Below are positions 8,937 to 16,140 of a stretch of DNA of 64,000 nucleotides, piece by piece (positions within the stretch are counted from its first letter, which is position 1; each line of letters begins with the position of its first letter). The stretch is from Spirochaetaceae bacterium 4572_59 (GTDB lineage Bacteria > Spirochaetota > Spirochaetia > DSM-2461). The notes beneath the pieces were generated by a model. The model did not search any database, was not told the DNA's origin, and worked only from the letters and a program-made list of their open reading frames with translations. The position numbers and the translations under genes were made by a program. The stretch covers positions 1 to 64,000 of the forward strand of contig NBMC01000024.1 in NCBI GenBank assembly GCA_002084805.1. Direction: 5' to 3'.

Positions 8937-8977
8937 CATATTTTCCGCCTTTGAGTCAAATCTGCTCCCGCTCCTTC

Positions 8978-9078
8978 TTTTTGAAGCGATTTAACAACCA
9001 GCTCGTATGACATATCAATCATTTCCCTAATCTCCCCCTCCGGTAGATTCCCCTGAACATTCACACTATTCCAATGCG
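8978..9078 (-). pseudogene. MmcQ/YjbR family protein, C-terminal fragment
   Basis: The minus strand reads HWNSVNVQGNLPEGEIREMI then DMSYELVVKSLQK, the C-terminal end of YjbR-like DNA-binding-fold proteins. Upstream coding sequence is lost exactly where repeat copy 2 begins, and the frame downstream continues into unrelated residues through the end of the DUF4143 fragment on the other strand. Confidence 0.65.
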
Positions 9079-9103
9079 TTTAATGGAATAAACGTTATTG
9101 TAC
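9079..9103. repeat. 25-bp direct repeat, copy 2
   Basis: Contains TGGAATAAACGTTATTGTAC and pairs with 7080-7104 (22 of 25 identical, same orientation). It forms the junction between the YjbR fragment and the RelE/ParE fragment. The two copies enclose about 2 kb holding the AAA/DUF4143 ATPase and the DUF4143 and YjbR fragments. Confidence 0.55.
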
Positions 9104-9122
9104 ACGGCTTTATATTATTGAA

Positions 9123-9239
9123 ATTCTTAAACTACTGGTCGATAATTATCTGGTTTTTTACACCGTAAATGATTCCAAAAAGAAAGTTTCAATAATCCGT
9201 GTTCTTTACAGCAGAAGAGATTGGGAAAAGTTAATTTAG
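9123..9239 (+). pseudogene. RelE/ParE toxin, C-terminal fragment
   Basis: 38 codons plus stop, ending DNYLVFYTVND then VSIIRVLYSRRDWEKLI. This is the C-terminal strand pair and catalytic-region tail of RelE/ParE toxins (V-x-x-IRxLYxRRDWE). The first half of the toxin is absent: reading upstream in frame passes into the 25-bp repeat. No cognate antitoxin is visible. From 9240 to about 9386 I see nothing else. Confidence 0.65.
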
Positions 9240-9386
9240 TTTATCCTCCTCCCGCTCCATATGAGAAAATGGCCTTTGAAAGTTTCCAGCAAAAGCTACT
9301 CACATTTCAGTCCATTTTTATTCCTGTCTATTTTTCTCTGAAGTTGTTATGATATTTTTATTTTTTCTCTGCTGTAAAAAAATGAA

Positions 9387-9414
9387 TTGAATTTCCTCTT
9401 GTAGCTGTTAGTAT
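9387..9414 (+). promoter_or_regulatory. Possible promoter for the HATPase-fold gene
   Basis: TTGAAT, 16-nt spacer, TAGTAT; predicted start about 9421, 27 nt before the ATG at 9448. Both boxes deviate from consensus. Confidence 0.35.
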
Positions 9415-9447
9415 GGTAAAACCAACTTGACAGGACTATGCAAAATC

Positions 9448-10101
9448 ATGAATTTTAATCTTGTAGAATATGCGATCCATGAATCAAAGACTCTCACTAT
9501 TAAAACGGTTTCATACCTCTCCAGAGAGAGAAATTACATTGATAAGATCCTGAAACAGTATCTTCGGGAGATTGAAAAGCCCTATATGGTGAACCAGGTA
9601 GCCTACTGTCTGCATGAACTGGCGGGAAATGCAAACCGGGCCAATGCCAAACGGGTTTACTTTGAAGAAAAAGGCCTGGATATCAGCCATCCGGAAGAGT
9701 ACCGGAAGGGTCTGGATACATTCCGAGCCGAAACATTTACCCAAATTGAAAAATTTCAGATCAAACAGAAAAAAGCCGGGCTTTATATCAAGATTGATTT
9801 TAAGTTGCAGGAAGAGAAACTGCGAATCCGAGTCCGGAATAATTCTCTTATGACAGATGAGGAAAAAATCAGAATTAACAATAAATTCGAAACCATGAAA
9901 AATTATACATCCATTACAGATGCTTACCAGGTCATAGAGGATACCAGTGAAGGGGCCGGATTGGGTCTTGTCATGATTATTCAACTACTTTTCAAACTTG
10001 GATTTGGATCGGATGCTCTCAGTATCGACAGTGATAAAAAAGAGACTATCGCGACCCTATTTCTGGATGCCAAAGAAGCCTCAAATCAGGACATTGCCTG
10101 A
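9448..10101 (+). CDS. HATPase-fold (GHKL) protein without kinase core
   Basis: About 217 residues. It carries an N-box-like HELAGNAN (residues 56-63) and a G-box GAGLGLVMIIQLL near 166-178, as in the ATP-binding domain of histidine kinases and anti-sigma kinases. There is no dimerisation/phosphoacceptor domain and no membrane segment, so it resembles a stand-alone serine-kinase-like or sensor ATPase. The preferred start is the ATG at 9448 (MNFNLVEYA), preceded by AGGA; a TTG at 9427 would add seven residues. No partner gene lies next to it. Function unknown; similar proteins occur in spirochaetes as I recall. Confidence 0.65.
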   Translation: MNFNLVEYAIHESKTLTIKTVSYLSRERNYIDKILKQYLREIEKPYMVNQVAYCLHELAGNANRANAKRVYFEEKGLDISHPEEYRKGLDTFRAETFTQIEKFQIKQKKAGLYIKIDFKLQEEKLRIRVRNNSLMTDEEKIRINNKFETMKNYTSITDAYQVIEDTSEGAGLGLVMIIQLLFKLGFGSDALSIDSDKKETIATLFLDAKEASNQDIA

Positions 10102-10119
10102 TTAAAGAATTTCTCATTT

Positions 10120-10139
10120 GGCCGGAAATTAACCCGGCC
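10120..10139. terminator. Hairpin between convergent genes
   Basis: GGCCGG and CCGGCC separated by 8 nt, between the HATPase-fold gene (plus) and pheT (minus). Only weak T tracts follow on either strand, so termination may be inefficient. Confidence 0.4.
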
Positions 10140-10161
10140 CATTTATTCAATTAACGGCTAA

Positions 10162-12579
10162 TCAGCTCATTTTCAGGGGAAATCCCGCTTTTTTCAGGGT
10201 TTCCACGACCTTATCCTCTGCTTCCCTGATAAAGTCTCCCGAAAGAGTTTTATCAGGATCACTGAAAGAGGTCCTGACTGTAATAGTCTTCTGATCATCC
10301 GACAGCTGAAAAACATCCACAATCTTCACCCAGTCCAGCTCTTTCATCTTCATTCTTCCCATGGCTTTTACCACATCCTCAACGGGAGTACGGCTCTCAG
10401 CCACAACGGTACAGTCAAAGGTAGAAGAGGGAAACTTGGCCAGAGGCTTATACCTGGTCTTGTCTTTCATTTTCTTGTCCTGGAAGTCTGTCAGGTCCAG
10501 AATGGCCATAACCAACTGTCCCTTGATCTTGAATCTCCGACAAACCAGAGGGTGTACGGAAGTAATAAAACCGCAGCTTCTTCCCATCACCTGAATATCC
10601 AAGTAATCCGAAGGGTGACGTCCCGGCCACTTTTCCGGCAGCAGGGGATTCTGTTTATTGTATCCTGTAATAATCCTGTATGGGAGGTTCAGGGAGTTCA
10701 TCAGTCCTTCTATTGTGTCAGACACCTGCAGAAAGGGAGATTTTTTCTTATCATAGAAAACCACAGCAAGCTGGTAACGTTCTTTCGAAAACTCTTTTTC
10801 ATCCTGCCGATAAACTCTTCCCATCTCAAACATCCTGAAGGAACTCCATGTTTTCTGATTGAGAGACGCAGTATTCAACATACTGGGTATCATGGAGGGA
10901 CGCATTCTGTCAGATTCCGGACTCATAGCATTAAGCAGAACAAGTTTTTCATTCTTCTCAGGCCAGAAAGCCTTATCCAGAAGTTTTTCCCCCACCATGG
11001 GATAGGTCATGATTTCCAGAGATTTCCCGCTGTAAACCATATAATCTTTGATTTTCCGGGACATCTGAAGCGCTTCGGACAAACGGACCGCCGTAATAGC
11101 ATTCATAGGAGAGGCAGGAGTAATATTGTCATATCCGATAATTCTCCCGATCTCTTCGATAATGTCGGCTTCACATTCAATATCCTTGGTAGAACGATAG
11201 GAGGGAACCGTAACAGTCAGAGAATCTTCATCCTGAGCTATTGCAAAGTCCAGAGACTCCAGAATGCGGACGACCTCAGCCTGAGGAATATCCTTACCCA
11301 GAACCTGGCAGACTCTTCCGGCTGATATTGTAATGACCAGAGGAGTATACTCAGGCATATTATCTTCAACAATTCCGCCCACGACAGCTGCCTCAGGGCA
11401 ACTTTCTTTTATCAGTTCAACAAGACGGTAGAGTGTTTTTTCAAGCATCTGGCTGTCCAAAGATTTCTCATATCGCTGCAGGGCATCTGTTCTCAAACCC
11501 AGACGGGTTGAGGTCCGGCGGACTTCCGCATCCACCCAGTTGGCGGCTTCCAGAAAAATACGGCTTGTTGTATCGGCAATACCGCTATGCAGTCCTCCCA
11601 TAATTCCGGCAATACTGGCAGGTCCTTCCGCATCACAGACCATGGTGTCAGAAGGAATCATATCCCGTTCCACTTCATCCAGGGTTGTAAACTTCATATT
11701 TTCCCCGGCTCTTTTAACGATGATCTTTCCGCCGCGGTTGGTCTCCCGGTCAAAAATATGATTCGGTATACCCAGTTCCAGCATAACGTAATTGGAAATA
11801 TCTACAATATTGTTGATTGGACGCATTCCACAGGCGGTCAGACGGTCCTGCATCCATTTAGGACTGCTCTTAATGGTAATATTATCCATGGAAAGACCTT
11901 TAAATCCAAGATTGGCCGAGTCTTTCTCCACTTCAATTGTAACAGGAGGATTTTCATTGCTAAACCAGCTCTGAACCTTTTTCTCCCACTCAGGGCCGAA
12001 GGGATTCTTCAGCTCTTTATGAAATACGGCGGCAAATTCCCGGGCCATTCCATAATGTCCCCAGAGATCAGGACGGTGGGTGATGGATTTATTATCGATA
12101 TCGAAAAGGATATCACCCTTCTCTCCAAGGTACTCTGCAATTGAAATACCAAGAGGAGTATCCTCCGGAAAGATCTTCAAGCCGGAATCGTCATCTCCAA
12201 TCTCCAGTTCTGTTTCACTGCAGAGCATCCCCTCAGACATAACACCACGGATTTTTTTGGGAACCAGAGTGAATCCTTCGGCAAAAGTTGTTCCAAGAGG
12301 AGCGTAGGGCACTTTTTCCCCGATGACAACATTAGGCGCACCACAGACAACTTCCCGACTATCTTTCCCGTCGGTAAATTTCACCAGATGGAGATGGTCG
12401 GAATCAGGATGATCCTCAATCCCGGTAACCTCTACAATCCGAACCTTTTCCTGCAGTTCCCCTGTGGTTTTAACTTCTTCCACCTCACAGGTGGCCATGG
12501 TAAAACGAACAGCCAGCTCTTCCGGGGGAAGATCCGGCAACTCCACATAATCTTTAATCCAGTCTATTGATATATACAT
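10162..12579 (-). CDS. pheT: Phenylalanyl-tRNA synthetase beta subunit
   Basis: 805 residues, full length. Starts MYISIDWIKDYVELPD; an EMAP/tRNA-binding domain follows at about 40-150 (HPDSDHLHLVKFTDG, EVVCGAPNV). The B3/4 editing region (NNIVDISNYVMLELG) and B5 domain lie in the middle, and the C-terminal anticodon-binding FDX-ACB domain occupies about 710-805. It forms the alpha2-beta2 enzyme with PheS and attaches Phe to tRNA-Phe. It lies 14 nt after pheS and shares the pheS leader, so it should be under the same attenuation. Confidence 0.97.
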   Translation of the reverse strand: MYISIDWIKDYVELPDLPPEELAVRFTMATCEVEEVKTTGELQEKVRIVEVTGIEDHPDSDHLHLVKFTDGKDSREVVCGAPNVVIGEKVPYAPLGTTFAEGFTLVPKKIRGVMSEGMLCSETELEIGDDDSGLKIFPEDTPLGISIAEYLGEKGDILFDIDNKSITHRPDLWGHYGMAREFAAVFHKELKNPFGPEWEKKVQSWFSNENPPVTIEVEKDSANLGFKGLSMDNITIKSSPKWMQDRLTACGMRPINNIVDISNYVMLELGIPNHIFDRETNRGGKIIVKRAGENMKFTTLDEVERDMIPSDTMVCDAEGPASIAGIMGGLHSGIADTTSRIFLEAANWVDAEVRRTSTRLGLRTDALQRYEKSLDSQMLEKTLYRLVELIKESCPEAAVVGGIVEDNMPEYTPLVITISAGRVCQVLGKDIPQAEVVRILESLDFAIAQDEDSLTVTVPSYRSTKDIECEADIIEEIGRIIGYDNITPASPMNAITAVRLSEALQMSRKIKDYMVYSGKSLEIMTYPMVGEKLLDKAFWPEKNEKLVLLNAMSPESDRMRPSMIPSMLNTASLNQKTWSSFRMFEMGRVYRQDEKEFSKERYQLAVVFYDKKKSPFLQVSDTIEGLMNSLNLPYRIITGYNKQNPLLPEKWPGRHPSDYLDIQVMGRSCGFITSVHPLVCRRFKIKGQLVMAILDLTDFQDKKMKDKTRYKPLAKFPSSTFDCTVVAESRTPVEDVVKAMGRMKMKELDWVKIVDVFQLSDDQKTITVRTSFSDPDKTLSGDFIREAEDKVVETLKKAGFPLKMS

Positions 12580-12593
12580 AATTGATTCCCCTG

Positions 12594-13637
12594 TCAGTAC
12601 GCTTTAAATTGTGAGACGAATGAAAGATTTCCGCTGTGAAGATGCCGGATATCATCAATTCCATAACGCATCATAACAAGGCGATCCAGTCCGAGACCGA
12701 AGGCAAAACCATTATACTCTTCAGGATCCACACCACCGCTTTTCAGGACATTGGGATGAACCATACCGCAGGGCAACAGTTCCACCCAACCGGACTGCTT
12801 ACAAACGGAACAACCCTTTCCACCACAGATGAGACATTCAATATCCAGCTCAAAACCGGGTTCCACAAAGGGAAAGAATCCCGGACGGAGACGAACGTTG
12901 ACTTCTTTCTGGAAGATCTCACTCAAGAGTGTCTTCATAAAGTAGATCAGATTGGCAACGGAAATATCCTTTCCCACCATCATTCCTTCCAGCTGGTGGA
13001 AAGCCGCTTCATGGGACGCATCGGTAGCCTCACAGCGGAAAACCTTACCGGGTCCTATAAATTTAAAAGGGGGTTTACGAGTTTCCATACCGCGGGCCTG
13101 GATACAAGACGTATGAGTTCTTAGAAGGTGCTGCATATCGGAAAACCAGAAGGTATCCTGCATATCACGGGCCGGATGAGTATCGGGAATATTCAGTGCT
13201 TCAAAGTTATGATAATCATCTTCAATATGGGGTCCGTCCAGGATCTCAAATCCCATGGAAAGGAAAATATCCTCAATCTCTCTTTGAATGATACTTACCG
13301 GATGATATCCGACGGCACTCAGGCCGTTGTCCCTGACAGAACCACGGAAACTTACATCCTGCCAATTCTTCATCAGACCTTCGTTGATTTCAGACAGTTC
13401 CAGATGAGTCATCTTTTTCTCGACACCCGCCAGTACGGCCTCTTTCAGTTGATTGGATTTCATTCCCAGAGATTTTTTAACCTCGGGAGATGCGTCTTTC
13501 AGGGATTTTAGGATAGAATTCAACTTTCCTTTTTTCCCAAGGAAATCCGCCTTAAGGTTTACCAGTTCCGAACGGTTTTTTACCGTTTCCAGAGCATGAG
13601 CAAACTCGTTTTTCAGATCTTCCAGATTCTGTTTCAT
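12594..13637 (-). CDS. pheS: Phenylalanyl-tRNA synthetase alpha subunit
   Basis: About 347 residues; catalytic class II subunit. N-terminal coiled coil (about 1-90), then motif 2/3 core: FEILDGPHIEDDYHNFEALN, THPARDMQDTF, and GLGLDRLVMMRYGIDDIR at the C-terminus. Cys-rich CLICGGKGCSVCKQSGW is typical of bacterial PheS. A longer frame extends to 13703, but the ATG at 13637 (MKQNLEDLKNEF) has a good AGAGG site and matches family N-termini; the upstream 22 codons lie in the leader RNA. Regulated by a Phe-codon attenuator upstream (13702-13898). Confidence 0.97.
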   Translation of the reverse strand: MKQNLEDLKNEFAHALETVKNRSELVNLKADFLGKKGKLNSILKSLKDASPEVKKSLGMKSNQLKEAVLAGVEKKMTHLELSEINEGLMKNWQDVSFRGSVRDNGLSAVGYHPVSIIQREIEDIFLSMGFEILDGPHIEDDYHNFEALNIPDTHPARDMQDTFWFSDMQHLLRTHTSCIQARGMETRKPPFKFIGPGKVFRCEATDASHEAAFHQLEGMMVGKDISVANLIYFMKTLLSEIFQKEVNVRLRPGFFPFVEPGFELDIECLICGGKGCSVCKQSGWVELLPCGMVHPNVLKSGGVDPEEYNGFAFGLGLDRLVMMRYGIDDIRHLHSGNLSFVSQFKAY

Positions 13638-13701
13638 CCCGGACCTCTTATTTATTAAAATATAAAAATTACTATTAAAACGCCGCAAACGACTATTATG
13701 C

Positions 13702-13758
13702 AAAAAAAAAAGAGCCGCAGCCGGTCTCCATCCCTCGGGAAGAAACCCTCTGCGGCTC
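13702..13758 (-). terminator. pheST attenuator (intrinsic terminator in leader)
   Basis: On the minus strand GAGCCGCAG (13750-13758) pairs perfectly with CTGCGGCTC (13712-13720), followed by ten T residues. It lies between the Phe-rich leader peptide and pheS, the position expected for a transcription attenuator. A short hairpin TGAAC-TGAC-GTTCA lies just after the leader stop. The exact antiterminator pairing was not resolved by eye. Confidence 0.85.
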
Positions 13759-13775
13759 AGCTGAACGTCAGTTCA

Positions 13776-13835
13776 CTATGAAAGCCCCGGTCCCTTCCTG
13801 CTCATAAAGCTAAAAAAGAAAAAGAAACTAAACAT
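13776..13835 (-). CDS. pheST leader peptide (Phe-rich, PheM-like)
   Basis: A 19-codon frame encoding MFSFFFFFSFMSRKGPGLS; seven of its first ten codons are Phe. It begins about 28 nt after the predicted transcription start and ends 17 nt before the attenuator stem. The layout parallels E. coli pheM upstream of pheST: scarce charged tRNA-Phe stalls the ribosome on the Phe codons, which should favour readthrough into pheS. A run of T residues, not a clear Shine-Dalgarno, precedes the ATG. The peptide itself is probably not functional. Confidence 0.85.
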   Translation of the reverse strand: MFSFFFFFSFMSRKGPGLS

Positions 13836-13869
13836 AAAAAAAAAACTGGCTTTGTTCATATTGAAAGAT

Positions 13870-13898
13870 ATTGTATCGGGAGCAAATTATCATGTCAA
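13870..13898 (-). promoter_or_regulatory. pheST promoter
   Basis: On the minus strand TTGACA (13893-13898), 17-nt spacer, TACAAT (13870-13875). Predicted start near 13863, upstream of the leader peptide. Confidence 0.8.
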
Positions 13899-14047
13899 GG
13901 AATCGGCTCGACCGAATCCGGGAATATCCATCTGAATCAGAGCCTTTGAAGATCTCTTCTGAATTGATTCAACCTTCTTTTAGTGTTATGCTCTTGATGA
14001 CAGTTCCGGTACTTGTAACATTTCTGATACTGGGCTGTTTACCTTAA
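13892..14047 (+). CDS. Possible 51-residue membrane-anchored small protein
   Basis: An ATG at 13892 is preceded by GGGAG at about 10 nt and opens a 51-codon frame: a charged N-terminus ([19 protein letters not shown]) and a single hydrophobic C-terminal segment ([20 protein letters not shown]). It ends 25 nt before the first isomerase gene, so the two could be co-transcribed. Against it: the start overlaps the opposite-strand pheST promoter and no family is recognised. Confidence 0.35.
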   Translation: MSRNRLDRIREYPSESEPLKISSELIQPSFSVMLLMTVPVLVTFLILGCLP

Positions 14048-14072
14048 CAGAATATCAAACACAGGAGGAAGT

Positions 14073-15104
14073 ATGGGTAAGCCTTTATTAGGAAAAAATA
14101 TTTTCCTGACGGGAATGCTGCTCATATCAACTATTATGAGTGCTTGCGCAGTAGACAAAAGTAATCTGAGCGATGGTTTATACGCTCTGATCAATACAAA
14201 CAGAGGAGAGATTCTGATCTCTCTTGAATACGAAAAGACCCCTTTGACAGTTATCAACTTTAGCGGACTGGCAGAAGGAAAGATGGAGACAGCCGTAAAG
14301 GACGGTCCCTTCTATGACGGTCTGAAGTTCCACCGTGTCATCGAAAATTTCATGATCCAGGGTGGAGATCCTCAGGGGAACGGAACAGGCGGTCCCGGAT
14401 ACAAATTCGAAGACGAGATTGATGATTCCCTTCAGTTCGACGGACCTGGAAAACTGGCAATGGCCAATTCCGGACCCGGCACAAACGGTAGCCAGTTTTT
14501 TATTACTCATGTAGAAACACCCTGGCTGCAGGGAAAACACACTATTTTCGGAACAGTTCTTGAGGGTCAGAATGTTGTAGATATGATCAAACAGAATGAT
14601 TCTATCAAAACAGTCGAAATTATCCGTGTAGGAGCCAAAGCAGAGGCGTTCCAAAATGATCAGAAGGCCTTTGATTCCTACAAGGCTGTTCAGGCCGCGG
14701 CCTCTCAGAAAAAAATGGAAGAATCTCAGAAATCTGTCATTGAAGAGATTAATGCCAAATGGCCCGATGCTCAGATCAGTGATTCCGGAATCCGCTATAT
14801 TATTGAAGTAGAAGGATCCGGAGACAAACCTTCCATCGGAACAAAAGTAACCGCCCATTACACAGGTATGTTTATGGATGGAAAGGTCTTTGATAGCTCC
14901 GTACAGAGAGGAACTCCCTTTGACGTACAGGTAGGTGTAGGGCAGGTAATTTCCGGTTGGGACGAAACTCTTCTGGATATGAAAAAAGGCGAGAAGAGAA
15001 CCATTATTCTTCCTCCCGAACTTGCCTACGGCAGCAGCGGAGCCGGCGGTGTGATTCCCCCCAATGCTTGGTTGGTATTTGAAGTGGAACTGCTGGATTT
15101 CTAA
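14073..15104 (+). CDS. Cyclophilin-FKBP fusion peptidyl-prolyl isomerase lipoprotein
   Basis: 343 residues with a lipoprotein-type signal (lipobox around IMSAC near residue 25). Residues about 38-190 are a cyclophilin domain with all catalytic positions seen: [42 protein letters not shown] helical linker ([14 protein letters not shown]) leads to an FKBP domain (about 235-343): [43 protein letters not shown]. It should catalyse prolyl isomerisation of exported proteins at the cell envelope. AGGAGG precedes the start. A tandem paralogue follows after 31 nt. Confidence 0.92.
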   Translation: MGKPLLGKNIFLTGMLLISTIMSACAVDKSNLSDGLYALINTNRGEILISLEYEKTPLTVINFSGLAEGKMETAVKDGPFYDGLKFHRVIENFMIQGGDPQGNGTGGPGYKFEDEIDDSLQFDGPGKLAMANSGPGTNGSQFFITHVETPWLQGKHTIFGTVLEGQNVVDMIKQNDSIKTVEIIRVGAKAEAFQNDQKAFDSYKAVQAAASQKKMEESQKSVIEEINAKWPDAQISDSGIRYIIEVEGSGDKPSIGTKVTAHYTGMFMDGKVFDSSVQRGTPFDVQVGVGQVISGWDETLLDMKKGEKRTIILPPELAYGSSGAGGVIPPNAWLVFEVELLDF

Positions 15105-15135
15105 GTAATATTTGTAAAACTGGAGAGATCATAAG

Positions 15136-16131
15136 ATGAAACGTATTCTATTTTTTATTACAAGCCTGCTTGTCAGCTCGTTTTTTCTGACGTCTGAAGA
15201 AGCTGTTGAGTTGGATAATGGTGTTTATGCCAAGATATCCACTCAAAAGGGTGAACTCGTTTTTGAACTGGATTATAAGAACCTTCCCCTGACTGTGTCA
15301 AACTTTGTTGCCCAGGCAGAAGGGAAAATGGGTACCCCCCTTTATCAGGATCTCTCCGTTTACCGGGTCGTCCCCGGTTACGCCCTCTTCTCAGGAGATC
15401 CTGATGGAAGCGGAACCGGCGGTGCAGATTATACCTTCTCCAGAGAAGAAGGATCTTCCTTTTCCAACGGGACAGCCGGGGCTCTGACAATGGAATCCCG
15501 TAATGGAGAAGATCATGGAAGCCGCTTTATGATCCTTTTAAAAGGAGACTCCTTTCTTGATCGGAAATACACATCTTTCGGCCGTCTTATACGCGGTGTG
15601 GAAAAGCTCAATAAAATCAAAGCCGGGCAAAAAATCTCTATTGAGATCCTGAGAATCGGCTCTGAAGCGAACGCCTTCCAGCCTGACAAAGACAGTATAA
15701 CAGCTATGATTGAACAGGCCAGAGAAGCTGAAAGACTACAGTTCAGCGAAAAGAACCCAGAGGTAGCTGGTATACTTGAATCCCTTGGTGATGGGCTTAA
15801 GCAAAGTGAAACCGGCATATTTTATGCTATTCACAAAGAAGGAAAAGGGGGCAATCCCCGTCCGGGCGACACGGTACGAATGCACTATTCCGGACATCTG
15901 GTAACAGGTCAGGAATTTGACAACTCATACCAGCGAGGCGAACCGTTCTCCTTTACCATCGGAAAAGATGGTGTTATTCCAGGATGGATAGAAACAGCCC
16001 TCAGTATGCAAGCGGGAGAACAGAGGACTATTATTCTTCCCCCCGAACTGGGATACGGTGATAATGGTTACGGCCCTATCCCCGCAGATTCCTGGCTGAT
16101 TTTCGATATTGAACTGATTGATTTTAAATAA
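15136..16131 (+). CDS. Second cyclophilin-FKBP protein, cyclophilin site degenerate
   Basis: 331 residues with an N-terminal signal peptide (MKRILFFITSLLVSSFFL) and no lipobox. It has the same two-domain order as its neighbour, from which it arose by tandem duplication. In the cyclophilin half most active-site positions have changed: FHR-x-FMxQGG has become VYR...YALFSG, MANxG has become MESRNG, QFF has become RFM, and the W and H of PWLxGKH are now F and Y. Only the catalytic Arg remains. The FKBP half is intact (MHYSGHL, EFDNS, VIPGWIE, LGYGDNGYG, IFDIELI). So only the FKBP domain is likely to be catalytic. Confidence 0.9.
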   Translation: MKRILFFITSLLVSSFFLTSEEAVELDNGVYAKISTQKGELVFELDYKNLPLTVSNFVAQAEGKMGTPLYQDLSVYRVVPGYALFSGDPDGSGTGGADYTFSREEGSSFSNGTAGALTMESRNGEDHGSRFMILLKGDSFLDRKYTSFGRLIRGVEKLNKIKAGQKISIEILRIGSEANAFQPDKDSITAMIEQAREAERLQFSEKNPEVAGILESLGDGLKQSETGIFYAIHKEGKGGNPRPGDTVRMHYSGHLVTGQEFDNSYQRGEPFSFTIGKDGVIPGWIETALSMQAGEQRTIILPPELGYGDNGYGPIPADSWLIFDIELIDFK

Positions 16132-16140
16132 GGCCTGTTC

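Noticed and set aside
8825-8977. C-terminal continuation of the YjbR fragment frame
   Set aside because: Residues after VVKSLQK are the antisense of the DUF4143 fragment and not YjbR-like.
10552-11325. Long plus-strand frames inside pheT and pheS
   Set aside because: Antisense shadows of strongly coding minus-strand genes, with no family resemblance.
13702-13860. T-box riboswitch for pheST
   Set aside because: No T-box core sequence was seen; the Phe-rich leader frame explains the terminator better.
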